From Bacillota bacterium (lineage in GTDB: Bacteria > Bacillota > Sulfobacillia > Sulfobacillales > Sulfobacillaceae): 36,803 nucleotides of DNA. The notes below the pieces were generated by a model. It did not search any database. It had not been told where the DNA came from and worked only from the letters and a program-made list of their open reading frames with translations. Below, one piece after another: positions 23,931 to 32,674 of this stretch; position 1 is the first letter of the stretch, and the number at the start of each line of letters is the position of its first letter. The stretch spans positions 1 to 36,803 of the forward strand of contig JAIMAE010000013.1 in NCBI GenBank assembly GCA_023512105.1. Reading direction: 5' to 3'. The position numbers were made by a program, and so were the translations under genes.

Positions 23931-24674
23931 TTAGCACCTTTTTAGCTTCATAGCCAGGTTGTCTAAAGTATTGCGATCAGGCAACCAGATTTTCCCAAAT
24001 CCTCTGTGGGCAATCTGAACGTCATGGATCCTAAATTTATAGGCCCAGGTCTTGGGATCACGCTTCCTAAGTAACTTCGCATTTGGAACGTAGATCCGGA
24101 TCAAGTTGAAACCGAACCACAGGTCAGTCTGGAGCTGAATGTCTGCAAATAAATGGTATTTGACCTCAATCTTATGGCGTTCCTTTAGGTATATCAAAAC
24201 ATAAACTTCCCTGAATGCCGAATTGTAAGCGTTACCGAGTCTCCACCTCAATGCTCGCATTTTTGACTCGTACGAACCAGGGATGTGAGCTAGTGCATCT
24301 AAGAAGTCTTGATAACAACGAAGACCGGTATCCTTCCTTAAATAGGAATGGAATGCAGAAAAGGTAGGGATCTTATTAGTCGACTCGATCATCTCGTGAA
24401 ACACGCATACGAGAGGAAACATGGGACGTAGATCTTCAATGACCGGGTGGGCTTCCCTAGCTTTGACATTGGCTAGGGGGCGGTTATCAATGTGGCCCGT
24501 TTCAATGGTCTGGAGAACCTGTTCAATGTCTTCGATGGTGAAGTGATATAAACGACGGTGAACGAACTGTTTCACGTACTGCTGCACCTCGTTGCTAGCA
24601 GACCACGAGGCAAGCAGCTTGTATCCCCCGTTGGAGACCAAGTCCCGGTAGCAGTCGCCGAACGTTACTTCCAT
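23931..24674 (-). CDS. Unknown protein of the DISARM-like operon
   Basis: 247 residues from ATG 24674, with AAGGAG 7 nt upstream. It follows the drmB gene by 88 bases on the same strand and is the last gene of the leftward operon. The first half is helical (ASNEVQQYVKQFVHRRLYHF; VIEDLRPMFPLVCVFHEMIE). The middle reads like strands of an alpha/beta enzyme (REVYVLIYLKERHKIEVKYH, then LFADIQLQTDLWFGFNLIRI), and acidic residues close to Lys could belong to a nuclease core. There is no HxK motif, so it is not the phospholipase-D protein DrmC usual at this place. Not recognised as any known family. Confidence 0.7.
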   Translation of the reverse strand: MEVTFGDCYRDLVSNGGYKLLASWSASNEVQQYVKQFVHRRLYHFTIEDIEQVLQTIETGHIDNRPLANVKAREAHPVIEDLRPMFPLVCVFHEMIESTNKIPTFSAFHSYLRKDTGLRCYQDFLDALAHIPGSYESKMRALRWRLGNAYNSAFREVYVLIYLKERHKIEVKYHLFADIQLQTDLWFGFNLIRIYVPNAKLLRKRDPKTWAYKFRIHDVQIAHRGFGKIWLPDRNTLDNLAMKLKRC

Positions 24675-24762
24675 CCGATTCTCCTTATGCTACGTAAAAG
24701 TTCACTCGCATCCAGCGAACAGGCTACTATCTATGCTCCTATAGTGTATAGTGGCTCCGCTA

Positions 24763-26645
24763 TCAGGCGAAGAAGCCCTGAAGCGACTGGCCGTCTCCTA
24801 CTACTACGCCACGGTCGAGGAACCGGTTAAATCGTTCACAAGCCGTTTCTGGCAGGAGTGCGCAGTTGTGGCAGGCAGCCAGGTTTAACGAATCTGGGCC
24901 CTGCCCCCCTGGCTCCCTAACTCCAAGCATACTGGGTCTGCCGAACACCAGGAAGCCTTAGCCAGTGCATTGCCCAGAACCGAATCGAATCGCCCAGGTA
25001 GCCCCATTTGCACCAAGCCGCCCAAGGTGCCCTCTGCATCGCCGGCGGCAGTGTAAATGAGCAGTCCTGCCATAGGATGCTTCGGATTGTCGGAAACATA
25101 TAGGCGTTCACGCAGGGATGCCGTGCTGTACCCGCACTCGTAGGTGAGCTCATTGATGAGCAAGTGGGATAGCGTATGAACCAGCACAAAAACCGGCGAA
25201 ATCCTTTTTCCGTGTAGTCCTCGCATAGCCAGCGAGGTTTGATAGCGCATGTTCAGCGGTTCAAAGCGGTCGAGCAGCGCCGCTGACTGGGAGGTTTGCC
25301 AGGCAACTAATGTCTGGAAGTTAAGTTCTAGAAAGATGCCTTCTCCGTGAACAATGTACGCGGGAAGCCATCTCTTCCCTGGTGGGGGAGGGTTTCTCCA
25401 TAACATGGCCAGGCGCTCGCCCAGGGTCTGATTAGATTCGGGGTACACCCGGGTAAAACCGGCAAAGGCGCGAGTCTCTCGCATGCGGTCAATGAGCATT
25501 ATGCGCGAGAAGTGTTTCTTTATGGTTGGCTCGTACTGCTGTACTTCTACACTTCTTACCTGCAGTTCGCGGTGGTTATGGGGCTCTTGGAGAACGCGGT
25601 ATTCTTCGTAAAGGAAGGCCGTGTCGGGGTCATGGTCAGGGGTGCTGTCGTCCGCTGCCTGAGAATGCACTTTTGTACGTTGCTGGATTGCGGTCATGAT
25701 TTGGTCATCCGAAAATGAACCTAGCAGTTCCGGGTGTTGACGTCGCAATATCCCTCCACTTAGCTGCCCAGCGCCCTGAAGAATCTCGACGAGTTGCCAA
25801 ATTCGTTCCTCTCTGAGCGCAGAGTCAAGCTCCTCGGGAATACTGATGTCTTGGGGCAGGTAAATAGAGCTTCGGATCTGAGCAAAATACACGTTGCTAG
25901 CGTTTCTGAGTGCTCCCCGAAGAGGTCGGCCACAGAGCTCTCTGGCTTCAGCCCCTAGCCACGGCTTGCTTCCTGTGCAGAGAAAGGGCCTTCCAGCAAA
26001 ATCCAAGGTAGAACTCAATTCGGTTGTCGTGCCATCTGGCGCAGCGTTTGTGATTCCTGCGAGTGTCCGCGCGGGGGTGCCGCAACCTTCACAGGTGACC
26101 CGCTGGTTAGCTAAGGTCAACCCTCCAGTAGAGCGTAGACGCAAAGGGCCATGGCAGTCGGGGCTGGGCGTGCGGTGCACCCATTCATTCCAGGGGAAGT
26201 CATGAAGGTGGCCGAAGTCACATATGGTTACAAAAGGAACCTGGACAAAGTAACTCTTCCGGCCGCGGGCTTCGCAATCCGGGCAGGGCGGCAACTTGCG
26301 GGCCGTGTCGGGAAACTTTTGGAGGAGCCCGCACCGTCGGCAGTAATGCCACGTGGGAAAGCGCAGGCAGGGGATTTTAAGGTCTGCATTAGGGGTGAAG
26401 ATCCCGCGCCGAGGTATGCGGTAGTCTGGTGGCATATAGAAGCAATCAACACCGAGTTGCTTCTCGAGGCGTTCTTCCTTAATGTAGAACTCCTCCGTTT
26501 GGACTGGTACCTGATCAGGATTACTACGATTAAACCAGTGGTCAAGTCCGCAAACAATAAGTGAAATACCGTCCCGCATTATTATCATGGCTCCTACACC
26601 GAACGGCGCTATGAGCTGACCGCGGCGAATAGGCCAGTTAGGCAT
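24763..26645 (-). pseudogene. drmB: DISARM-like DrmB (DUF1998), frameshifted near the 3' end
   Basis: The start is ATG 26645, with AAGGAGAGG 6 nt upstream, overlapping the drmA stop by 8 nt (ATGCCTAA). The N-terminus PNWPIRRGQLIAPFGVGAMI is typical of DrmB. A zinc knuckle (Cys102, 105, 121, 124) and a second cysteine-rich part (CEGCGTPARTL) follow. The DUF1998 region has FVLVHTLSHLLINELTYECG and then WCSADPVCLE. At a run of six G (24904-24909) the frame goes wrong and stops at 24885. With one G added the frame continues QGPDSLNLAACHNCALLPET and so on to FFA at 24763, giving 627 residues and the other half of the C-terminal Cys cluster. As it stands the product lacks those last two-fold cysteines. 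A decayed, phase-variable or mis-sequenced gene are all possible. DrmB is a core DISARM protein that acts with DrmA. Confidence 0.85.
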
Positions 26646-29600
26646 CGAGATCCTCTCCTTGGCTGACATAGATAAACCGCTCAGTGATTTCGGCTTCGCA
26701 CTGAGCATCCACGTGCCTCAGTGACCGCAATGTGGGCCACGCCATCTGGCGCTGGGCCGCGCTTATATAACTTCCTGCGGTGTATAGCAAGGGTTGGGAA
26801 GCATTGTCTCGCGGTTCCCAGTCGGTTCGTTGCCATCGTTGCCATTCTTCCAGCCGCTTCTGAAACACGTTTTGAGCTTGCGCTATAGCTTCAGGTTGCG
26901 CGACGGCAACGCGAGCTTTCAACGTGTTGAAGAACTGGTCGAGTAACTGTGCGGGACAAGGATAGGGACTTCTTCCTACTTTCTTGTCACCGTGCTGACG
27001 TACATAGCCAACCATGAGTGCATGGAGTCCCCGTTCCAGTGCTGGTGTCGAAAATGGTGTTACACTGGAAGGCTCAACGTAAGAATAAAGTCGCTGGTGG
27101 TAACTACGAAAGTGCTCGTAATGCGAGCGATCCCGAGGCTTCGATGCATTGTAGAGTGTCACCACGAGTGCGGGTCTTTCCGTCCACCGGCGGCCTACGC
27201 GTCCGGTTACCTGGATATATTGCGAAGTGGTTTTAGGCTGGCCTGCTACCACCATTAGGGAAAGGCGGTCGATGTCTACCCCAACCTCAATTATGTTTGA
27301 GGCAAGGCAAACATCAACGACTCCCTTAACACCGTAGGGAGTTTCCAGTGACGTAATAGCTCCGCTAATTTCTCCGCTCCTCAAACGGCTCGTTAACTCT
27401 AAGATGTTGCTAACCCGGCGAATCTCACTCCAACGGATTCCAAGACGATTACCTATCGCTTTTAAGTGATCGGGTATGTCCGACTGTAGCAGAGAAATGG
27501 TAGTGCCCAATTCTCTCAGGCTGTTAAAAAACGCCAATACCGTCCACCATGCATCGCGTTGCTCTTCGGGAAGTTGGTTTGCCGCTTCCAATAGCCCAGC
27601 GATTGTCCACACTTCTAGCGACTGCATGGATCTGAGGGCGGGAGCATACACACCGACGTACAATGTTCCAGGGGCGCGTTGACCATTGGGCAACGTGGCG
27701 TGCTGGCTGAAGAAGGAATCCGATATATCGAGCCCTGGAGGAGGAAACACCCGCGCCTTGGGCCTAGCGTAAAGGCGCCGGATTTGCTCTTTATATCGCC
27801 GCGTGGTTGCTGTCGCGCAAACAATCTTAGGCACTACCACCCCTTGCTTCGTCGGTTCTTTGCACAAGTCGGAAATCAGAGTCTCGTACAGGCCGACAAG
27901 TGACCCTAGAGGACCACTCATGAGGTGCAACTCGTCTTGAATTATCAAAGAGGGAGGAGGGGCCGCACGCGAGCCATCATCTTTTAGTCCGAAAAGAGCA
28001 CGAGCCTCGGGCTTCCATGCTAACATCGCGAATTTATCGACTGTGGCTACGACAAGTGTGGGTCGGCGTTCGTAAATGTCCTCATCAATCGTAACAACCG
28101 GCAACTCCGCGTGGAAAGGGCACAAAGGGTCGGGACAGTGGGGGATCACAGTGTCACGCGAGCGAACGAAGCCAATCACTGGCTGAGTGGTCTTTCCCTT
28201 TTCGACAACCCGCCCCATTTGTGCTCCACACCACGGGCATCGGTCGAGCAGGAACGGATTTTGGTCGCCTCCTTTTTTTGATAGGTTTCGATAGGCTTCG
28301 ACGGCATCCTTCCTTGTGTTGGGGGTTGTCTCCCCTCCCAGCCAGATCCCAACCTGAAACGGGGTGCTACCTAATTCCTCATGCTGCCGTCTCAAGAATT
28401 CCATAGCGCATATCAGACGGGCAGCTCGCAAGAATTGCTGCGCCGTTAAGAGGCGGAGCGAATATCTCATAAGTGCCGTGACTCCAGTCGCGGAGGAGTT
28501 CCGTATGCGCTGCAGAAATGCCCCGAATGCTATTAATGCGAGGTATGCTTCGGTCTTTCCACCTCCCGTGGGAAACCAGAGCAAGTCTACTGTTTCCCGA
28601 TTGGGATCTGACGGCTCGCCAACTGACTGTATGGTGGCTAAGAGAAAGCCGATCTGAAACGGACGCCAAGCAAAATTAGAATTAAACGGGGCAGTTAACG
28701 GGGGCTGGTACTGGCCGGTTATTCTAAGGCCGTTGTTTTGATAAGAGGCTCTGCGCATAAGGCGCGGGCGTGTGGCTTGCAAGGATATGGCCTGATTCAT
28801 GAGCACGAAGGCCTTCCGCGCCTGCGGATTTTCGCGGAGGTATTGAATTCCATTCTTCATTCGCTCCCACGCTTCATCAGCTTCTGATAAATTCCTAGTA
28901 GCAATGTCGCGGTAGTCCTCCGCAAGCGATGTGATGCGAGACCCTTGAACTTGTATCCAGCTTTTGTACAATGCGGTGAGTTCGTCGAGAGCGGCGAATC
29001 CTTTTGAAGCGAGCGTATCCTCGTCGGTTAAAATTCCAATCGGTATTTCCAAGGATGTGCCGTCTGCCCGGCGAACATCTGCGGTGATGCTGGGAACCTC
29101 GATGGACGGCATAGGCTCTCCGTACACCGTGGTGGTGCGGTGGTTTTGGGGGTCTTCCCAGTTCGCAGCGCACCCGTGACCTACCGCAAACGTCTGGGCG
29201 TTGGAATACAACAGGCCTAGCGAGCGCAGTTCGTCATCATCGACCGGTCCTAGCCTATGCAGTTCAGGATAAGGAAGTATCATGCCATCTGGCCCACGCG
29301 CGACCGATATTTGTAGGTGACATTGGAATAAGGCCCTTTCATCCACAGCCTCATCACCGTTGCTTTCGTTTACTATCGCAACGGTGACGAGCCAAGGGCA
29401 CCCTTCTATTCTCTCATATCGGCGCGCGTGAGTGACCACCTTAATGTCAAGACCTTCAGTTCCTTCCTCGGTACGGGAGGTGGGTTGCATCTGCACCGCA
29501 CGCGAACTTATGGCCGTGTGGATTGTTGTTAGGCAAACGGGGCTTCTCACCCACCATGTCCACGCTCGCGTCCCGACCCTTACGGGCAATCTGTGATATC

Positions 29601-30069
29601 GCCCCGCAGTAAATGTAATCTTCATCTCAGCTCCGTCAGGAAATTCTGTCAAAAAGCTAACGCCCATGGCACTTGGGCGGTAAGACCCAGTGAAACTGAG
29701 CTCAAAGTCATCGTCGGTCGACCCCCCGTCTAAGCTCTCGCCTCCATCTGCTTGCGTGCCGACTGTGCCAGAGGAATCGCCGTATACATCATCAGAGTCT
29801 TCCAATGGCGCTTGATCTGGTTGAATACAGTCCTCCATTTGGCCCGTGGGGTACAAAACCCCTAACCCATACTGCTGAGTTGGGGTATTTCTAGTTAAAA
29901 TTTCTTGACCCGTTGCAGCGTCCCTCCAGGGCCCCCGTGCCTCCTCTTCGGTTGCGAATATGATCGGCTGGGAGCAATCGAGGTCGCGGCCTCCGCAATT
30001 GGGCCCCAAAAGTTCGCTCCGAAGAAATTTCAGTAATCCATTCCGTGCCGTGAGGTTTTGTTCTAACAT
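26638..30069 (-). CDS. drmA: DISARM-like DrmA, SF2-type helicase
   Basis: 1143 residues from ATG 30069; GGAG lies 14 nt upstream, a weak fit. The N-terminus FLRSELLGPN and GLGVLYPTGQ matches the DrmA start pattern. The acidic stretch at about 85-125 is probably a linker. Helicase motifs: WFPTGGGKTEAYLALIAF (Walker A, about 500), IIQDELHLMSGPLGSL (motif II with DELH, about 710), CATATTRRYKEQ (motif III), NIIEVGVDIDRLSLMVVAGQ (motif V), and YIQVTGRVGRR (motif VI, about 955). All are intact. In DISARM, DrmA with DrmB loads on DNA with 5' overhangs and blocks phage DNA. Together with DrmB downstream and the DrmE-like genes upstream this defines a DISARM-related operon. A Druantia DruE-type helicase is the alternative, but that is one long protein with DUF1998 fused. 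Confidence 0.88.
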   Translation of the reverse strand: MLEQNLTARNGLLKFLRSELLGPNCGGRDLDCSQPIIFATEEEARGPWRDAATGQEILTRNTPTQQYGLGVLYPTGQMEDCIQPDQAPLEDSDDVYGDSSGTVGTQADGGESLDGGSTDDDFELSFTGSYRPSAMGVSFLTEFPDGAEMKITFTAGRYHRLPVRVGTRAWTWWVRSPVCLTTIHTAISSRAVQMQPTSRTEEGTEGLDIKVVTHARRYERIEGCPWLVTVAIVNESNGDEAVDERALFQCHLQISVARGPDGMILPYPELHRLGPVDDDELRSLGLLYSNAQTFAVGHGCAANWEDPQNHRTTTVYGEPMPSIEVPSITADVRRADGTSLEIPIGILTDEDTLASKGFAALDELTALYKSWIQVQGSRITSLAEDYRDIATRNLSEADEAWERMKNGIQYLRENPQARKAFVLMNQAISLQATRPRLMRRASYQNNGLRITGQYQPPLTAPFNSNFAWRPFQIGFLLATIQSVGEPSDPNRETVDLLWFPTGGGKTEAYLALIAFGAFLQRIRNSSATGVTALMRYSLRLLTAQQFLRAARLICAMEFLRRQHEELGSTPFQVGIWLGGETTPNTRKDAVEAYRNLSKKGGDQNPFLLDRCPWCGAQMGRVVEKGKTTQPVIGFVRSRDTVIPHCPDPLCPFHAELPVVTIDEDIYERRPTLVVATVDKFAMLAWKPEARALFGLKDDGSRAAPPPSLIIQDELHLMSGPLGSLVGLYETLISDLCKEPTKQGVVVPKIVCATATTRRYKEQIRRLYARPKARVFPPPGLDISDSFFSQHATLPNGQRAPGTLYVGVYAPALRSMQSLEVWTIAGLLEAANQLPEEQRDAWWTVLAFFNSLRELGTTISLLQSDIPDHLKAIGNRLGIRWSEIRRVSNILELTSRLRSGEISGAITSLETPYGVKGVVDVCLASNIIEVGVDIDRLSLMVVAGQPKTTSQYIQVTGRVGRRWTERPALVVTLYNASKPRDRSHYEHFRSYHQRLYSYVEPSSVTPFSTPALERGLHALMVGYVRQHGDKKVGRSPYPCPAQLLDQFFNTLKARVAVAQPEAIAQAQNVFQKRLEEWQRWQRTDWEPRDNASQPLLYTAGSYISAAQRQMAWPTLRSLRHVDAQCEAEITERFIYVSQGEDLDA

Positions 30070-30093
30070 AGAGTTCCAACTAGCTCCTCTCGT

Positions 30094-31587
30094 TCAAATA
30101 AACTGATTCTCCTTGCGTAATCGTCCTAGCTCGGAAATGGGCACGTAGTAAGTCTTTGGCGCAATGGCCTCAACCACAAATGCCCCATGATTGCCCCAGC
30201 CCGTTTCAGGCATGACTAACTCAAGGTACCCTTGCTCCCATAAGGTTGTGAGATCAGAATGTTGTAGGCTTTCGAGCAAAATGCGTCTAAGCTCTAAGCC
30301 CGCTCTTCTGTGAGCAAGATATAGCCTGCGCGCGTTCTTCCAAAAAGATTTGGGGTCACCAGGAAGGCCGACCAGCCGAGCCACAGCTTCGAAGTCTCGA
30401 TACTTGCGAGGGCTAATGCTCTGCTCCATAGCCCAGTACCTTACGGTGTGTTCGTTGGCTCCTTTGCCGCCCAGCTCACGGAGGCGAGCTGCGGTGTCTG
30501 CGGCCCCCTGATTAGTCAACCAGACGCGCAGGGGGGCTTTCCATTGCGCCTGCAACGCTTGCATCTCCTCGTATTGATCAGCGCCTAGCAACTGTCTAGC
30601 GAACGCCTCAACATGATCTCCCGAATCAGATATGCGGAGAACGATTGCAATGCCTGGATGTAGGGCACTGATCGCGATTCGGTGAAGAGTCGCTTGGGGA
30701 GGGCTTGCGTCGGTGCCTATAGCCATAGCTGTGCCATCCTGTGCCAAAAATACTGTCGACCCATCACCTAACTCTATTAAGCGCGCAGGCACAACGTCTA
30801 TTTTCTCTCGGCTACTCGATTCAAAATCCTCCTGCCGCACGAGCTTGTTCCAAGGCCAATCGAAGTCATCGGTCGCCTGAAAAGTGGCAGTCAACACTAT
30901 CGTGGAGGGCTCATGCTCACGGTCAAACCAAGGAGCAGGCAGTTGAGCTGGTAGCCATTCGTGTACCACCAACTGCAGATTGCGGATCCGTGGAGATCGG
31001 AAGATATACTGGGGAAACCACTGGGGGCTGCCGATTGCAACGGCACGGTCATATACATTAGACTTTCTCAATGCATAAGGGTGTAGTACCCGCACGTGAG
31101 TTTCTAAAACATCGTATGCCAGCGGCTCAAAGATGTGGGCAAGGCGTGGTTTTGGCAACAGAAGAATGGGGCTTTCGCTATCCATGTCTTGAACAAGGCC
31201 TTTCGTTGCACGGAGCAGGGGGGACTCGTCCCGGTGCCTTAATCTGTCTAGTCGCTGGATTAGGTCTTCGCAGGTTAATTGCAGGGCGGGATAAAATCGG
31301 GGGACCTGAATGAGGCGCCGAAGCGTATCCTCATAGTCATGCGGCGTTAGGAGCCGCTCGTTGGCCGACGGGATCGGCAAAACCGCTAACAGAAACCGGT
31401 AATAGCGGAGAGTACTGACTACGGAAGCGAGTATACCTCCCTTATCATCACCGACTTGAGAGGATAGATGAGAAATTATGTGCCAGAAGCGTTTCAACTC
31501 ATCATCCACGACGCGGTGAGTGTAAACCTCAAAATGTTCATAGCACTCATAAAGATGAGAGCATTCATTCATAGTTATCAAGTTCAT
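30094..31587 (-). CDS. DrmE-like protein, C-terminal part
   Basis: 497 residues from ATG 31587, with GGAAGG 10 nt upstream; a GTG at 31596 overlapping the previous stop by 4 nt is the alternative. It lies 24 bases before drmA. The C-terminal third has GANEHTVRYWAMEQSISPRK, then YRDFEAVARLVG, a (T)-V-R-x-W-(6)-I-x-P...D-x-x-A block that I associate with DrmE of class 2 DISARM. A helical N-terminal half and a beta middle part (STVFLAQDGTAMAIG) carry no enzyme motif. Together with the 333-residue product it makes about 830 residues, the size expected of one DrmE. The role of DrmE is not settled in known systems. The family call is from memory of the pattern and gene order. Confidence 0.6.
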   Translation of the reverse strand: MNLITMNECSHLYECYEHFEVYTHRVVDDELKRFWHIISHLSSQVGDDKGGILASVVSTLRYYRFLLAVLPIPSANERLLTPHDYEDTLRRLIQVPRFYPALQLTCEDLIQRLDRLRHRDESPLLRATKGLVQDMDSESPILLLPKPRLAHIFEPLAYDVLETHVRVLHPYALRKSNVYDRAVAIGSPQWFPQYIFRSPRIRNLQLVVHEWLPAQLPAPWFDREHEPSTIVLTATFQATDDFDWPWNKLVRQEDFESSSREKIDVVPARLIELGDGSTVFLAQDGTAMAIGTDASPPQATLHRIAISALHPGIAIVLRISDSGDHVEAFARQLLGADQYEEMQALQAQWKAPLRVWLTNQGAADTAARLRELGGKGANEHTVRYWAMEQSISPRKYRDFEAVARLVGLPGDPKSFWKNARRLYLAHRRAGLELRRILLESLQHSDLTTLWEQGYLELVMPETGWGNHGAFVVEAIAPKTYYVPISELGRLRKENQFI

Positions 31588-31592
31588 GGTTG

Positions 31593-32594
31593 TCACGCCT
31601 TCCGAGTCAAAAACGTGGTTGGTTTAATTTTCGAAACGGTGGGCAGCTGGACCGCAGGATTCGGGATTGCTTGTTGAGCGTATTCCGCTTGTAGCCCTCG
31701 TAAGGCATCTTCAAATAGCGGCTCGCTTGGATCCAGTACGACGATGCTGCGGGTTGGCCGTACAGTCCAGTACGAGTCAATGAAGGCGCGGGCCCCATTA
31801 AAGAGAACTACGTCCGGCGGAGCTTTGCTTTCAGTAAGCCGACTGCACAGCTCTGTGCGGTAGGGCTGAAAAGTTCCCTTTTGAATTCGGACTATGTCGT
31901 CCAGCGTTCCTTCAACATCCTGATCTGGTACTCTTAGCCTTAACAGTGCTTCGTGGCGCACTATATCTGAATGCCCCACAACTACACAGTTTCGTACGGT
32001 CACATGTTGAAGTTTTTCCGCCGCTTCGTGGCCGAGAAGCTGGGCAACAAACCGCTCATTGCCCACTACTTCGCGTCCTTTTTGGTGGCTGGGAAGGTTG
32101 GGCACCGGTGAGGTGGTAAGCGGCCTGACCAAATAGGCCCTGGATTCAGAGATTAGCTCCTCAAGATTCCCGCCGGCCTCTCCTTGAAGCCGCAGGCGCA
32201 AGCGCCTCTCGCCCTCAATCTCAGTCGTACCCATGAGTGCACCTTTTAGGACGCGCTTTCTTCGGCTATACGTAGCAGGCGTACCACAGGGCAGCGAAGA
32301 CAAGTAGTTAAAGTAACTTGAAGGATCATCCGTTTCTTTTTTGACAAGTGCTACGACAATGCCAACGGCGAGCCAGAGAGCAGCGTAATTAAGAATGGGG
32401 AGAACTAGCACCGTCGTAAGTCTGGAAGACGGGGGGATGACACACGTCGCAGCGTTCTGCCCGACGGCAGCCAGCTGACGGCACCAAGAAGGAATAGGGT
32501 ACCATTGTCCTGCCTCATGAAAAGCCAATGGGGAGTCAGAGATTGCCCAATCGTTTTTATGGATCCCGACGAGGCTGCCCACTGGATACCACAC
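31593..32594 (-). CDS. DrmE-like protein, N-terminal part
   Basis: 333 residues from GTG 32594, first gene of the operon; the ribosome-binding site is weak (GGTAGG just before the start). A hydrophobic segment (LTTVLVLPILNYAALWLAVG) could be a buried helix of an alpha/beta fold rather than a membrane span. Further on come LRLRLQGEAGGNLEELISES, VVLFNGARAFIDSYWTVRPT and RSIVVLDPSEPLFEDALRGL, which resemble a nucleotide-binding or helicase-like domain without a Walker A. Its stop lies next to the start of the 497-residue gene in the -1 frame, as expected for a split protein or coupled pair. I read the two as DrmE halves; separate unnamed proteins are possible. Confidence 0.6.
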   Translation of the reverse strand: MWYPVGSLVGIHKNDWAISDSPLAFHEAGQWYPIPSWCRQLAAVGQNAATCVIPPSSRLTTVLVLPILNYAALWLAVGIVVALVKKETDDPSSYFNYLSSLPCGTPATYSRRKRVLKGALMGTTEIEGERRLRLRLQGEAGGNLEELISESRAYLVRPLTTSPVPNLPSHQKGREVVGNERFVAQLLGHEAAEKLQHVTVRNCVVVGHSDIVRHEALLRLRVPDQDVEGTLDDIVRIQKGTFQPYRTELCSRLTESKAPPDVVLFNGARAFIDSYWTVRPTRSIVVLDPSEPLFEDALRGLQAEYAQQAIPNPAVQLPTVSKIKPTTFLTRKA

Positions 32595-32633
32595 CTACCG
32601 TCCACAGCATAACAGGGGAAGAGTGCAAAAATA

Positions 32634-32662
32634 ATTGTAGTAAGTTATTTCTCGAGTGTCAA
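32634..32662 (-). promoter_or_regulatory. Sigma-70 promoter of the DISARM-like operon
   Basis: On the minus strand, TTGACA (32662-32657) and TACAAT (32639-32634) are spaced by exactly 17 nt: a full-consensus -35 and a 5/6 -10. The expected start site is near 32627, about 33 nt before the GTG at 32594. The IS4 end lies 12 bp upstream of the -35 box, so the promoter survived the insertion. Confidence 0.8.
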
Positions 32663-32674
32663 ACTATGCAATTT

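Noticed and set aside
23931-24674. Calling the 247-residue gene drmC
   Set aside because: No HxK phospholipase-D motif, although the operon position fits.
24763-24948. A separate 61-residue cysteine protein
   Set aside because: It is the frameshifted C-terminus of drmB; one added G joins the two frames exactly.
26638-30069. Druantia DruE instead of DrmA
   Set aside because: The helicase is about 1140 residues without a fused DUF1998 domain, and DUF1998 is a separate downstream gene, as in DISARM.
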